Positions 53,506-61,945 of a stretch of DNA of 64,000 bases are shown piece by piece; the stretch's first letter is position 1; every line of letters starts with the position of its first letter. Origin of the DNA: Kribbella soli (GTDB lineage: Bacteria; Actinomycetota; Actinomycetes; Propionibacteriales; Kribbellaceae); contig NZ_SJJZ01000002.1 in the NCBI RefSeq assembly GCF_004331345.1, forward strand, positions 1 through 64,000, given 5' to 3'. The position numbers were made by a program, and so were the translations under genes. The notes below the pieces were generated by a model. The model searched no databases, was not told the origin of the DNA, and was given only the letters and a program-made list of their open reading frames with translations.

Positions 53506-53746
53506 GCGCTGGACGTTGCTGGTTGACGATCAGGACCTGGTGCTGCTGGTAAGCATGGTGCGACCATATTCGGGTTTCATGCGGGTCCCCTCTCCACTTG
53601 CTGTCCTATTAGACGCGCGGTGTGATCAGATCGCCTCTGCAGACCGCGATCGCATCGAGCCAGGAATTGCGGCGAACCAGCTCGCACCGTCCCTCACCAG
53701 GCCGCTTGATGCGCCGGAGAGCCTAGTCACCGCCTACCTCGAGTAG
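53498..53746 (+). pseudogene. Possible Tn3-family transposase N-terminal fragment
   Basis: VERWTLLVDDQDLVLLVSM resembles the first residues of Tn3-type transposases (DUF4158), but the similarity ends after about 20 residues and the remaining frame (to a stop at 53746) is unrelated. Adjacent to the SRAP remnant, it suggests an old transposon insertion and deletion. Assignment is tentative. Confidence 0.3.
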
Positions 53747-53764
53747 GTCCCCACCCCGGAAGGA

Positions 53765-53791
53765 GTGTTGAGAACGAACGATTCTCAACAC
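53765..53791. terminator. Hairpin near the right end of the island
   Basis: GTGTTGAGAA-cgaacga-TTCTCAACAC, perfect 10-bp arms, in the gap before the membrane-zinc-ribbon gene. It could be a terminator for the remnants upstream. Confidence 0.45.
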
Positions 53792-53853
53792 CCCAGGCGT
53801 AACGCGCAACCCTCTCCGATGGATGTAGCGATTACGGGGGGGAGGGGGAAGAC

Positions 53854-54315
53854 ATGGGCCTGCCTGATGTGCTGGTGACGCTCGGCGCTGTTGCCGCAGG
53901 GATCGTGTTCTACCTGGTCGTGCAGAAGCTCAGATCCGTGCCGCTACGGACCTGGTGGCGACTCGGTGGCGGCTTCCTCAACGCGCTCAGATACATCGGA
54001 TATGGCATCGGCGGCGTGTGGATGATCCTCTGTATGGCCTGGGGAATCGGCCTGCTCCTGTGGTTCGCGCTCCTGGTTGGACTGGCCGCTTGGATCGTCC
54101 AACACTGGTGGATCGGACTCCCCGCACTGGCGGCTCTCTTCCTGGCCGGCCGGGCGATTCTGATCTGGGCGGCCAAAGTGCGGTGCGACATCTGCAAGCA
54201 CTCCATCGGAGAAGACCCGGACGCCCGGACCATCGTTAACCTGCGCACGAAACGCCTGAATGAACCCCTGCGATTCGTCCACAAGGACTGCATGGCTGAG
54301 GATGCGCAGCATTAG
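53854..54315 (+). CDS. Membrane protein with C-terminal cysteine motif
   Basis: 153 residues behind a G-rich ribosome site (ggggggagggggaag). Transmembrane helices LVTLGAVAAGIVFYLVV, GIGGVWMILCMAWGIGLLLWFALLVGLAAWIV and LPALAALFLAGRAILIW. After the last helix, VRCDICKHSIGED and FVHKDC give a Cys/His set that may bind zinc. No family recognised. Located between the remnants and the defence-like genes, on the opposite strand to the latter. Confidence 0.6.
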   Translation: MGLPDVLVTLGAVAAGIVFYLVVQKLRSVPLRTWWRLGGGFLNALRYIGYGIGGVWMILCMAWGIGLLLWFALLVGLAAWIVQHWWIGLPALAALFLAGRAILIWAAKVRCDICKHSIGEDPDARTIVNLRTKRLNEPLRFVHKDCMAEDAQH

Positions 54316-54372
54316 GCTTCGCCGCCCCTCCGCCTCCTGAGCTGCAATCCCGCGCGCCTGATGCCGGCGGAA

Positions 54373-54546
54373 TCAACGGAGAGCTTCTCGTAGCGCTCGC
54401 GCGGGGTCGGCTGTGAGAACGAACTGCACGTAGTCGCTCTCCTCCGGAGCTCCGAGGTGTGGGCCCACAGAGACATCGATGAGGTACTCACCGTCGGCAG
54501 ATCGGCTGAGCGAGAGAATTCCGGAGACGACGGCTGGATCACCGTC
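54373..54546 (-). CDS. Short ORF downstream of the nuclease genes, start unclear
   Basis: The frame reads AVVSGILSLSRSADGEYLIDVSVG and PEESDYVQFVLTADPARALREALR before TGA 54373, which looks like genuine protein sequence. No normal start codon is in place (an ATC precedes the first residues); either a frameshift joins it to the gene at 54554 or an atypical start is used. Confidence 0.4.
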   Translation of the reverse strand, partial: DGDPAVVSGILSLSRSADGEYLIDVSVGPHLGAPEESDYVQFVLTADPARALREALR

Positions 54547-54553
54547 GATGCTT

Positions 54554-54853
54554 CTATTCCGCGGTCTCGACCGCGGTGCCCAGTCCGTCCAGAGCTCGAG
54601 CGAGCGTGGCGAGCTTGGCCTGGACGAGCGCGGGGTCGTCGACCAGGTAATAGGCGGCACTCCGTGCGCGATCGGGGTCCGTCACTCGGACCGAATCCAC
54701 CAGCGGGTGCTGGAGCAAGTTCAGAACAGCCTCGATGTCCTTCGGTTGCGGACGTGCACCGGTGCCACCTTCGCGAGCGATCAGATAGATCTGATCACCG
54801 GTCAATGCGCCATGCGTCACCTCGTCTGTGTCGCGCGCTTCCTCCGCAAGCAC
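54554..54853 (-). CDS. Hypothetical protein overlapping the nuclease gene
   Basis: 99 residues from GTG 54853: DEVTHGALTGDQIYLIAREGG, IEAVLNLLQHPLVDSVRVTD, ALVQAKLATLARALDGLG. Its 5' end overlaps the nuclease gene by 37 bp, and in-frame codons continue upstream (TNLLAQIVTVLAEE). A small frameshift near 54890 could fuse it to the nuclease as a C-terminal extension. No family recognised. Confidence 0.5.
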   Translation of the reverse strand: MLAEEARDTDEVTHGALTGDQIYLIAREGGTGARPQPKDIEAVLNLLQHPLVDSVRVTDPDRARSAAYYLVDDPALVQAKLATLARALDGLGTAVETAE

Positions 54854-56694
54854 AGTGACGATCTGAGCCAGCAGGTTCGTTCGACGCTCGGCGGTGGACC
54901 GCGCGCCTCGAGTTCGCGGCGGTCGTCGTCCTTGCCGGTGATCAGGCCGAGGTAGTAGTGGGCCGACAGCGGCGTGCCGGCGTGGCGTGCAAGGTCTCGT
55001 GCGAGCTCTACCGTCGTGATGAGGCTGACATCGTTCTGCTCGGCACGCGTTCTGATGCGCCCGGAGTCGAAGCCCGGACCGATCAGGACCACGTGATCGG
55101 CCCGATGCTGAGTCTGGTGCTCACGCAGCGTGTCGAACGACACCGCGCCCTCATTGACCGATCCGGATCGCGCGGACTTGGCGTCCACGATGATTCGCAC
55201 CGGCTTCAGATCCGTGTTCTCCACAGTCGCCAAGACGTCCGTCTTGCCCCCGCCACCCACATGGCGAGACTCGAAGCCCAAGAACTGAAAGGCGCGCACT
55301 GTCGTCTCCTCAAGCCGAGTCGGGTTGTCGGAGTCTGTCCCAGCGGCAACCAGATCGCGACCGATATCGCGGGCGAGACGGATCGCGCTTGGCTGGTCCG
55401 GCTCACCTGACAGGTCAGGCTCGTTGCGTCCGCTGGACTCCACCTCGTCGCGCGGCGCCTGGAGTAGGAATTCGCTAGCGACTCGCTCGCCGAGCGGTGT
55501 GGCCTGATATCGCGCGTTGGCCCGTTCGACGATCAGGCCGGCGGCCTTGAGGATCTGGAGACGTGTGCGGACTCCGCCCACGTCGGGACGCTTGAGGCCG
55601 TAGTACTCCACAGCCGCGCGCGCCAGATCCGGTGCACGGTCGTACTCGCGCAGCATCGGGATAATCTCGAGCACGAAGAGGTAGCGCGTGTGCATCATGA
55701 GCGCGAGGTCGAGCGGGTCCACCGTCTCCAGCCAGGCGCGGGCGGCGGGCGTCGGTTCGAAGACGTTCAACGCCGTCTGCTCGATGAACCCGGATTTGGT
55801 CAGCGTTGTGAGTGTCGGGCCGAACGACGCTTCGCTGACGCGGAACTGCCGCTCCGCAAAAGCCTGAAGGTCAGCCTTGGTGGTGGAGGGAGACGCGGCG
55901 TTGACCAGCGCCTGCAGCGCCTGCACGATGTCGGACTCACCGCTGCCGCGGGGCACGTACCCTAAGACTGAATGCCGCACCGCGAGCGTGGTGGGAGTCA
56001 GGCCGGCAAGGAGGTCGGCGATAGCGGGCGGTGGATCCTTTCTGTCGAGCGGCTGGGATGCGAGGAGTTCCACACTCGGAGGTCCATCGAGCACCAGCCC
56101 GGCCAGCAAAGCCTTGCCGCGCTCCGTGATCTCGACGAGTGTTGCGGTCCGGTACTCGGCCGCCCCCATGCATGAAAGCCAGGTCACCCGCCGCCGTGCC
56201 TGATCGAGCGTGGTCCACGCGAGATCGTATTGATGGTGCGCCGCCTCCATGAGGTCCCGCATCGAATGCGGACCGTTCTGAAGGACGTCCAGCACCTCGC
56301 CCATGTACCTGATGTGCCGGTGGAAGATCGCAAGCAGTGCGGCATCGTCGGCCGACTCCAGCCATGCCTGCGCCTCGTCGGTTACCTCGACGTGGTCGCG
56401 ATCCGTCCGTTGCACGAATCCGGCACTCGACAACGGCTTCAAGGCATCCCCGAGGGAGCGCTCCTGGCCGCCGCCATCTGTGACGGTGGCTGTCATCAGG
56501 CCGTCGTTCGCGAGGACGGCCTCCAGCAGTTCGCGCAGAGCGACGATCTGTTGTGCCCCGCCACCTGGCAGATGCGGCATCGACGAGAGACGCGACGCCC
56601 AAGGTAGGGGCCTCACGAGCCCGTGCGGTGACTCAATGGAGTGGTCGGCGCTATCAAGGTCCTCTGGAGCATTCCCCATGCCGAAATCATGCAC
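54817..56694 (-). CDS. Predicted defence protein: duplicated winged-helix halves plus PD-(D/E)xK nuclease
   Basis: 625 residues from GTG 56694 (ATG 56679 or a later Met are possible). Residues 48-200 and 254-412 are related halves: LGDALKPLSSAGFVQRT...AQAWLESADDAALLAIFHRHIRYM matches TLTTLTKSGFIEQT...ARAWLETVDPLDLALMMHTRYLF. Both end in winged-helix-like turns. The C-terminal domain (about 455-590) has FQFLGFESRHVGGGGKTDVLA with Asp486 and IIVDAKSA with Asp504 and Lys506, a PD-(D/E)xK nuclease core, Mrr-like in layout. It probably recognises and cuts DNA. No methylase is present. It stands beside the att repeat, a typical defence-cargo position. Confidence 0.75.
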   Translation of the reverse strand: MHDFGMGNAPEDLDSADHSIESPHGLVRPLPWASRLSSMPHLPGGGAQQIVALRELLEAVLANDGLMTATVTDGGGQERSLGDALKPLSSAGFVQRTDRDHVEVTDEAQAWLESADDAALLAIFHRHIRYMGEVLDVLQNGPHSMRDLMEAAHHQYDLAWTTLDQARRRVTWLSCMGAAEYRTATLVEITERGKALLAGLVLDGPPSVELLASQPLDRKDPPPAIADLLAGLTPTTLAVRHSVLGYVPRGSGESDIVQALQALVNAASPSTTKADLQAFAERQFRVSEASFGPTLTTLTKSGFIEQTALNVFEPTPAARAWLETVDPLDLALMMHTRYLFVLEIIPMLREYDRAPDLARAAVEYYGLKRPDVGGVRTRLQILKAAGLIVERANARYQATPLGERVASEFLLQAPRDEVESSGRNEPDLSGEPDQPSAIRLARDIGRDLVAAGTDSDNPTRLEETTVRAFQFLGFESRHVGGGGKTDVLATVENTDLKPVRIIVDAKSARSGSVNEGAVSFDTLREHQTQHRADHVVLIGPGFDSGRIRTRAEQNDVSLITTVELARDLARHAGTPLSAHYYLGLITGKDDDRRELEARGPPPSVERTCWLRSSLCLRRKRATQTR

Positions 56695-57012
56695 ATTGTG
56701 GCCGAGGTCAAACCCGGCCAGACAATCTCTTTAGTATCTGTCGTGCTACAGCGCGTTCGATGTCCGTGAGCCTGGTGACGGGATGGGAGACGACGAGGCC
56801 AGGGGCGCCCCAGTACGCCCCCCGGTCACCTCCGCTCTAAGCCGTTTCATGCCCACCGCAACTCACCGTTTTACTCACCGGATTGGATGAAACATGCTGA
56901 GCACAGTCGCCAACAACTGCTTACTCTCCATTGGAGAGTAAGCAGGTCAACGGCAACTTTCGGGTAGTTGTGCGGTACGACGACAGGCCTAGGCCGATAA
57001 AGCGGGGGTTAG
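56695..57012. other. Non-coding island end, att flank
   Basis: No gene in about 320 bp. It contains short ACTCACCG repeats (near 56863 and 56873), the inverted repeat at 56917, and ends at the right-hand tRNA tail. The repeated ACTCACC units resemble integrase arm sites. Confidence 0.4.
56917..56945. repeat. 13-bp perfect inverted repeat next to the right att site
   Basis: CTGCTTACTCTCC-att-GGAGAGTAAGCAG with a 3-bp centre, 68 bp before the att repeat and AT-richer than its surroundings. Possible binding site for an integrase or excisionase, or a stable hairpin; no gene covers it. Confidence 0.6.
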
Positions 57013-57037
57013 GGGTTCGAGTCCCCTCACCGGCTCT
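57013..57037 (+). repeat. Candidate att site (right): tRNA 3' tail, 25-bp direct repeat
   Basis: Same 25 bp as 18558-18582. The preceding bases (GCGGGGGTTA) would fit a variable arm and anticodon-stem end, but no D-arm or GCCGGTG acceptor start can be found upstream, so the tRNA is incomplete. It marks the right island border. Confidence 0.75.
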
Positions 57038-57073
57038 TGTGATCTCTCAGGAGATACCGGACAGACCGGACAC

Positions 57074-57450
57074 TTATCGGGGTCCGGTCTTCTGTTTTTG
57101 GGTGGTGGGCCTGGGATCTGCCGAGGGGGTTGGGAATCGCGGGTGGGGTCGAGTGAGCTCGCGGACGAGTTCGCCGGTGGCGGCCTTGATGATCCGGATG
57201 TGGAGGTCGTCGACGAGCTTGAGGACGGGGGTTCGGGCGTGCTCGCTGCCGATGGGGATGTGGTGGAGGCGGCCGGCGCGGCGCAGGGTGAGTTTGCCGG
57301 CGGGGTCTGAGATGTCGTGGAGCATGCGGTAGTGGGGTGTCGGTGGTGCGGTCGGTGCCGAGGCTGGCTTTGGGGCGGGGCTGGAGGCAGCTTGGGTTCG
57401 AATGATCGTCGCGACGAGGGGTGGTCGGCGTTCCGTGACAGCTCCGTGCG
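57074..57450 (-). pseudogene. IS481-family transposase, C-terminal remnant
   Basis: The frame shows HYRMLHDISDPAGKLTLRRA, RLHHIPIGSEHART, VLKLVDDLHIRIIKAATGEL and VRELT, which is the C-terminal domain of IS481 transposases; LDPTRDSQPP continues in a different frame, so a frameshift is present. The integrase core with the DDE residues is missing. It lies directly outside the right att site. Confidence 0.75.
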
Positions 57451-58069
57451 ACGTCGGCAAGCGGTGGGAACCGACGGCAAATGCCGAGTGGCAAAGCCGC
57501 AGGTCAGGGACGGATCGGTGCTTCGGGCTGGGCTGTTCTGGCGAGCACCGAGGAGATCTACACCATCTTCGATAGGACGTCGGAAATTCAGCGCCTCGTC
57601 ATCGCCCGAGCCATCTCCGGCATGCGCATCAGGTAACTGCCGACCGGGAGGAGCGTGATCGACCCGCGCGAGCTACGCAGCCGCTCCGTCGCTCCGCTCC
57701 TCCCGCGCCCGCTACGCCCGCTCCCACCGACCCCCGGCTTAGCGCCTGAGCATCAACTTCCGGATAGCGCCGGGTGCTGCGGGCTGGCGCCCGCCCCGTG
57801 GTACCGCCCGACCGGGACGGGCAAGCGGACTCGCACTAGATCTGGCCACGCACCGGACTGTAGGGACGGCCAGACCACTCGTCGGCCGCGGCCGCTCAGT
57901 CGCGCGCGGACCTGGAACACCAGCGGGCCGGAAGGGCGCGCGATTGGCCAAGGTACCGCCCGACTGAACAATCCGGTGACGGCTACCCGAACATTCGGTG
58001 AGGACCTGCGGCCGAAGAAAGTTTCGTCGTTGCCGAACCGATCTCGCCGCAAGGCGCGACAGTGAGGGT
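57451..58069. other. Non-coding stretch before the sigma-factor operon
   Basis: About 620 bp with no credible gene. A short helix-like frame near 57540-57632 (EEIYTIFDRTSEIQRL) may be a remnant. The last 100 bp should contain the sigma-factor operon promoter, but no clear -35/-10 pair can be named. Confidence 0.4.
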
Positions 58070-58609
58070 ATGGCTGACTGTGATTCCACAGACGCCGACC
58101 TCATCAACGCGATGTCCGAGCACGACGAGGCCGCGCTTCGGCTGCTGTACGGCCGCCACGCCGCCTGGGTCTCCGCGCGGCTGCGGCGACGGTGCGCTGA
58201 CACCGACGTGGTCGCGGACGTCCTGCAAGACACCTTCGTCGCGGCTTGGAACGGCGCCGGCAAGTTCCGCGGCGATGGCGACGTCGCCGCCTGGTTGTGG
58301 GGGATAGCCATCCGTCGGCTGATCAGTCGCCTCCGGCAGGCCAGCGGCCGTGCCGCGAAGGCCCCGACCTGGAAGCTGTACGACGCTGTCGATGTCTCCG
58401 CGGAGGAAACTGCGCTGCTCACTGTCGAGTACTCCGATCTGGGCACCGCGCTGGCACGGTTGTCGCCTGAGCTACGCGTAGTACTGCAGGCGACGGTGTT
58501 GGACGGTCTGACCACCCGGGAGGCCGCGCGGGCGCTCAACATCCCGCAGGGAACCGTCAAGACGCGGCTGGTACGAGCACGCACGAGGCTGCGGGAGGAG
58601 CTCGCATGA
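58070..58609 (+). CDS. ECF-type RNA polymerase sigma factor
   Basis: 179 residues from ATG 58070 (gtgaggg in front). Region 2: ALRLLYGRHAAWVSARLRRR, VLQDTFVAAWNGAGKFRG, VAAWLWGIAIRRLISRLR. Region 4: LSPELRVVLQATVLDGLTTREAARALNIPQGTVKTRLVRARTRLRE (segments). First gene of an overlapping operon with its anti-sigma and an ABC exporter, so it likely drives that operon itself. Confidence 0.93.
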   Translation: MADCDSTDADLINAMSEHDEAALRLLYGRHAAWVSARLRRRCADTDVVADVLQDTFVAAWNGAGKFRGDGDVAAWLWGIAIRRLISRLRQASGRAAKAPTWKLYDAVDVSAEETALLTVEYSDLGTALARLSPELRVVLQATVLDGLTTREAARALNIPQGTVKTRLVRARTRLREELA

Positions 58610-59439
58610 CCCAGCAACCAAGGACCTGGCACGCCAACGAGGCTGAACTGCGAGCACTGGCGGACGGTGTCGCCGGGCCGGCGCTCGGCGCATCCGTCGA
58701 GTCCCACCTGATGCGATGCGGAGCCTGCCGTGCGCGGATGAACGACCTCGTGGACGGCGTCCTCTTGGACTCGGTGTGGAGCGCAATCAGGGAGACTGTC
58801 GAAGCGCCCCGGCCGAGTGTGTTCGAGCGTCTCCTCCGAAAATTCGGCGTCTCGGCCGAGTCCGGTCGCTTACTGGTGGCGGTGCCAGCCATGCGGGGCG
58901 CATGGCTGATCGGCGCGACGGCGGCGCTGCTCTTCGCCGGCGGCGCCGCGCTGTTCGCCAGCGGTTTCGGGCTCGCCTTGTTCTTGCTGGTCGCACCGCT
59001 GGTGCCGGTGATGGGAGTGGCGGCCGCGTACGGCGGTGACGCGGACCCGTCCCACGAGCTGGTCGTGACGACGCCGTACTCGGCTGGTCGGCTGCTGTTG
59101 CTGCGGACCGCTGCAGTCCTGGCCACGTCACTCCCGGTCGCTGCGCTGGTCGGATTGGCATTGCCGGGTCCGGCCTGGTTGGCGGTCGCCTGGCTGATCC
59201 CTGGCCTTGCGTTCGTGTCGTTGTCGTTGGCGGCGGCACCGTTCGTCGGTGCGACGGTTTCCAGTGGGGCAGTCGCGGCCACCTGGTCCGCCATCGCGAT
59301 CGCGGTATCGAAGATCGGCGATCCGATGGATCTCGCCGGCCCAGCAGTTCAGGTCGGTTCGCTGGTGCTCTGCGCCGCCGCCGTCACGACCATACTCACG
59401 CATTTTCGGCTCTTCGATCTGCCAAGGGGGCAGACATGA
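58606..59439 (+). CDS. Membrane anti-sigma factor with zinc finger
   Basis: 277 residues. N-terminal zf-HC2 domain: LRALADGVAGPALGASVESHLMRCGACRARMNDL contains His and CGAC. This is followed by at least five transmembrane helices (GAWLIGATAALLFAGGAALF; GLALFLLVAPLVPVMGVAAAY; LATSLPVAALVGLALPGPAWLAVAWLIPGL and more). The start overlaps the sigma-factor stop by 4 bp. It probably holds the sigma factor at the membrane until a signal arrives. Confidence 0.88.
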   Translation: MTQQPRTWHANEAELRALADGVAGPALGASVESHLMRCGACRARMNDLVDGVLLDSVWSAIRETVEAPRPSVFERLLRKFGVSAESGRLLVAVPAMRGAWLIGATAALLFAGGAALFASGFGLALFLLVAPLVPVMGVAAAYGGDADPSHELVVTTPYSAGRLLLLRTAAVLATSLPVAALVGLALPGPAWLAVAWLIPGLAFVSLSLAAAPFVGATVSSGAVAATWSAIAIAVSKIGDPMDLAGPAVQVGSLVLCAAAVTTILTHFRLFDLPRGQT

Positions 59440-60305
59440 GTTCAGTCATTCTCACCGGACTTGGCAAACGGTACGGACGTGCTCCGGCGCTGACGGGTGT
59501 TGATCTCCGGCTGTCGTCGGGCGTGACCGGGCTGCTCGGACCGAACGGGGCAGGCAAGACCACGCTGCTGCGGATCCTCGCGACCGCGCTTGCCGCGGAT
59601 GAGGGACAGGTTCGGGTGTTCGGCCAGAATCCGGCCGACACCGCCGGGCGTCTCGCGATCCGGCGGCGGCTCGGCTACCTGCCGCAGGAGTCGGGCTTCC
59701 CGCGTGGCTTCACCGCATTCGGATTCGTCGACTACATGGCCATTCTCAAGGAATGGAGCGACCGCGCAGCCCGGCATGCCGAGGTACGGCGGGTTGTCGG
59801 TCTCGCGGATCTCACTGCTGTCGCTACCAAACGGGTGCACGCACTGTCGGGTGGACAGCGCCGTCGCGTGCTGCTGGCCCAGGCGCTGATCGGACGGCCG
59901 GATCTGCTGGTGCTCGACGAGCCGACCACCGGACTCGATCCACAGCAGCGCGCCCGGTTGCGCGACATCCTGTCGACGGCGGGGGAGACCGCCACCCTGG
60001 TGATCTCGACCCATCAAACCGAGGACGTTGCGGCATTGTGCGAGCGGGTGATCGTGCTGGACCAGGGCCGTGTGCATTTCGACGGCTCCGTCGAGGGCCT
60101 GATCAGCTCGGCCGCCGGACGGGTGTGGCTGGCTACCGACAGGCATCCGGAGGCCCAGCACGCGTGGCGGATCGGGACCGGTCGGTGGCGCAACGTCGGT
60201 GATGCGCCGGCTGATGTCGAGGTGGTCGACCCGACGCTCGAGGATGCGTACCTGCTGCTGGTCGGCGACCGTGCGCGGGAGACGGAGAAGGAGGTAGTCG
60301 CATGA
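59436..60305 (+). CDS. ABC transporter ATP-binding protein
   Basis: 289 residues. Walker A GPNGAGKTT, Q-loop YLPQESG, signature LSGGQRRRVLLAQAL, Walker B LLVLDEPTTGLDP and the switch His in ISTHQTED are all present. It belongs to the drug/natural-product exporter type with a C-terminal extension. Starts 4 bp inside the anti-sigma gene. Confidence 0.94.
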   Translation: MSSVILTGLGKRYGRAPALTGVDLRLSSGVTGLLGPNGAGKTTLLRILATALAADEGQVRVFGQNPADTAGRLAIRRRLGYLPQESGFPRGFTAFGFVDYMAILKEWSDRAARHAEVRRVVGLADLTAVATKRVHALSGGQRRRVLLAQALIGRPDLLVLDEPTTGLDPQQRARLRDILSTAGETATLVISTHQTEDVAALCERVIVLDQGRVHFDGSVEGLISSAAGRVWLATDRHPEAQHAWRIGTGRWRNVGDAPADVEVVDPTLEDAYLLLVGDRARETEKEVVA

Positions 60306-61159
60306 GTTCCACGATGGTTCCGCTGACCGCTGAGCCGGCCGCGCTGCCGAGGTCAACCCTGGCGGCCCTTGCGCGTGCCGACTCTCGTCGGTTTGCCCGG
60401 CACCCACTGTTTCTCTTCGGTGTCGCGGTGTGCCTTCTCCTACTGGCATCCGTCGCCATCGGTGGAGATCCGGCGCCGCTCGAGAGCACTGTCGCGCCGG
60501 CGTTCTTCCTTGGCGTGTTCGGGTTCGTCGTTGCCCATCGGCTGACGACTTCCCTGCGTCGTACCCCTGACCTCGCCGAGATCGCGCCGGTCGATCAGCG
60601 CCGACGCACTATCTCGCTCTGCTTGGCGTGCCTGGTGCCAACGGGTGTTGCAGTGGCGATGATGGCGGGGTCGCTCGTTGCCGCCGTCGTCTGGCCGCCG
60701 GTCGCGATCCCGGCAGGAGACCCGGTGTCATGGTTCGGACACGAGCCGGCTGTCGACATCCTGGCTGCACTTGTCGCGGGCGGGCCGGTGGCTGCGCTCG
60801 GCGGGTCCCTGCTCGGTGTGGCCGTCGCCCGGTGGGCGCCGTTCCGCGGTTCTGCGCTGCTCGCGCTTGTGGTGCTCGTGGTGGGTACCGCAGTGGCCGA
60901 TGGGTGGAATTCCGGCTGGGCAGCCATCGCGCCGTACCAGGTCTTCAGTGACTCATTGGTCGTCGACGGACAACTGCGGTCTTCCTGGCTGGCGGAGTGG
61001 CTATCACCTCGCTGGCACCTGGCGTACGCCCTGTGCCTCTGCTGTCTCGCGGTCGTCGCGGCGCTGCTCCGGGACGGTACCGGTCGGCGGCAACTGTTTG
61101 CCGTCGCGGGCGTGCTCACAGTCGCAGCGGCCGGCGCGTTGTTGCTCGCTGTCCGATGA
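60302..61159 (+). CDS. ABC transporter membrane protein
   Basis: 285 residues with six to seven transmembrane helices (LFGVAVCLLLLASVAIG; PAFFLGVFGFVVAHRLTT; LCLACLVPTGVAVAMMAGSLVAAVVWP; ALVAGGPVAALGGSLLGVAVARW and others). Partner of the ATPase just upstream; four-base overlaps on both sides imply coupled translation. Confidence 0.85.
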   Translation: MSSTMVPLTAEPAALPRSTLAALARADSRRFARHPLFLFGVAVCLLLLASVAIGGDPAPLESTVAPAFFLGVFGFVVAHRLTTSLRRTPDLAEIAPVDQRRRTISLCLACLVPTGVAVAMMAGSLVAAVVWPPVAIPAGDPVSWFGHEPAVDILAALVAGGPVAALGGSLLGVAVARWAPFRGSALLALVVLVVGTAVADGWNSGWAAIAPYQVFSDSLVVDGQLRSSWLAEWLSPRWHLAYALCLCCLAVVAALLRDGTGRRQLFAVAGVLTVAAAGALLLAVR

Positions 61160-61797
61160 CCAGCTTGGAACCACGCCACGCAACCAACCTGCCCCGCGTG
61201 CTGCTGCGGACGCCCTGGCCGATGGTTCTACTCGCCGCGATGTCGGCCGGATTGGTGGCCCTGCTGTCGGTGGTACGTCCGTCGAACGCCGTCCCGCTCT
61301 TCGTGGTCCATCTGGCGGCAGTGGCGCTCGCCTCGGGGACGGCGTACCTGCTAGATGACGCCGCGATCGCGGTCACGGCCACCACGCCCCAAGGGCTCTG
61401 GCGCCGGCGGGCGCCCACGCTGTTTGCCGGACTGGCAGTAGCCGCGGCGGCTTGGACGGCCGTCGTCGTATTGCTGAACCGGCGGTCTCCGACAGCGTCG
61501 ACCTCGGCCCTCACAATCGAGGTCGTGGCCCTGGCGTCGGTGGCCTTGGCTGCGGCCGCCGTGGCTGCCCGCAGGGGTGAGCCGGAGCCGGGGAATCTGG
61601 TGGCGCCGACCATCGTGCTACTCGGAGTCGGCGCACTGATCGCTCAACCAGCGCTGAATATCACGCTGTTCACGGGTGGCCCGGGTGATCCCGACCGCTG
61701 GGTGTGGTGGGTCGGCATCGCGGTCGCCGCAACGATCGTGCTGCTCATCGCGTCGCGCGATCAGGCAACTCGGCCGATCCGGCGGCTGGCCCACTAG
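61156..61797 (+). CDS. Second membrane protein of the ABC operon
   Basis: 213 residues from ATG 61156. Five or more transmembrane helices (PMVLLAAMSAGLVALLSVV; PLFVVHLAAVALASGTAYLL; LFAGLAVAAAAWTAVVVLL; TIVLLGVGALIAQPALNITLF). It starts inside the stop of the previous gene. Likely the second half of the exporter channel. Confidence 0.8.
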   Translation: MTSLEPRHATNLPRVLLRTPWPMVLLAAMSAGLVALLSVVRPSNAVPLFVVHLAAVALASGTAYLLDDAAIAVTATTPQGLWRRRAPTLFAGLAVAAAAWTAVVVLLNRRSPTASTSALTIEVVALASVALAAAAVAARRGEPEPGNLVAPTIVLLGVGALIAQPALNITLFTGGPGDPDRWVWWVGIAVAATIVLLIASRDQATRPIRRLAH

Positions 61798-61945
61798 CGT
61801 GGACTGTCAACAGCCCTCCGTTTGCACCGGCGAGAGGACCATTCGGTTGCTTCGGAGCAACTCCTTCGCAAGCTCGCTCAAATCAAGGCCGGTCAGGTCT
61901 GGTCGTCTGTCCATCGCGGGTAGTCAGGCCGTCTTCCAGGTGGGT

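Noticed and set aside
56950..57037. Complete tRNA gene ending at 57037
   Set aside because: The T-arm and acceptor tail are good, but no matching 5' acceptor (GCCGGTG) or D-arm exists in the 90 bp before; only the tail is supported.
57753..58707. Minus-strand frames over the sigma-factor gene
   Set aside because: Arg/Ser-rich shadow of the sigma and anti-sigma genes.
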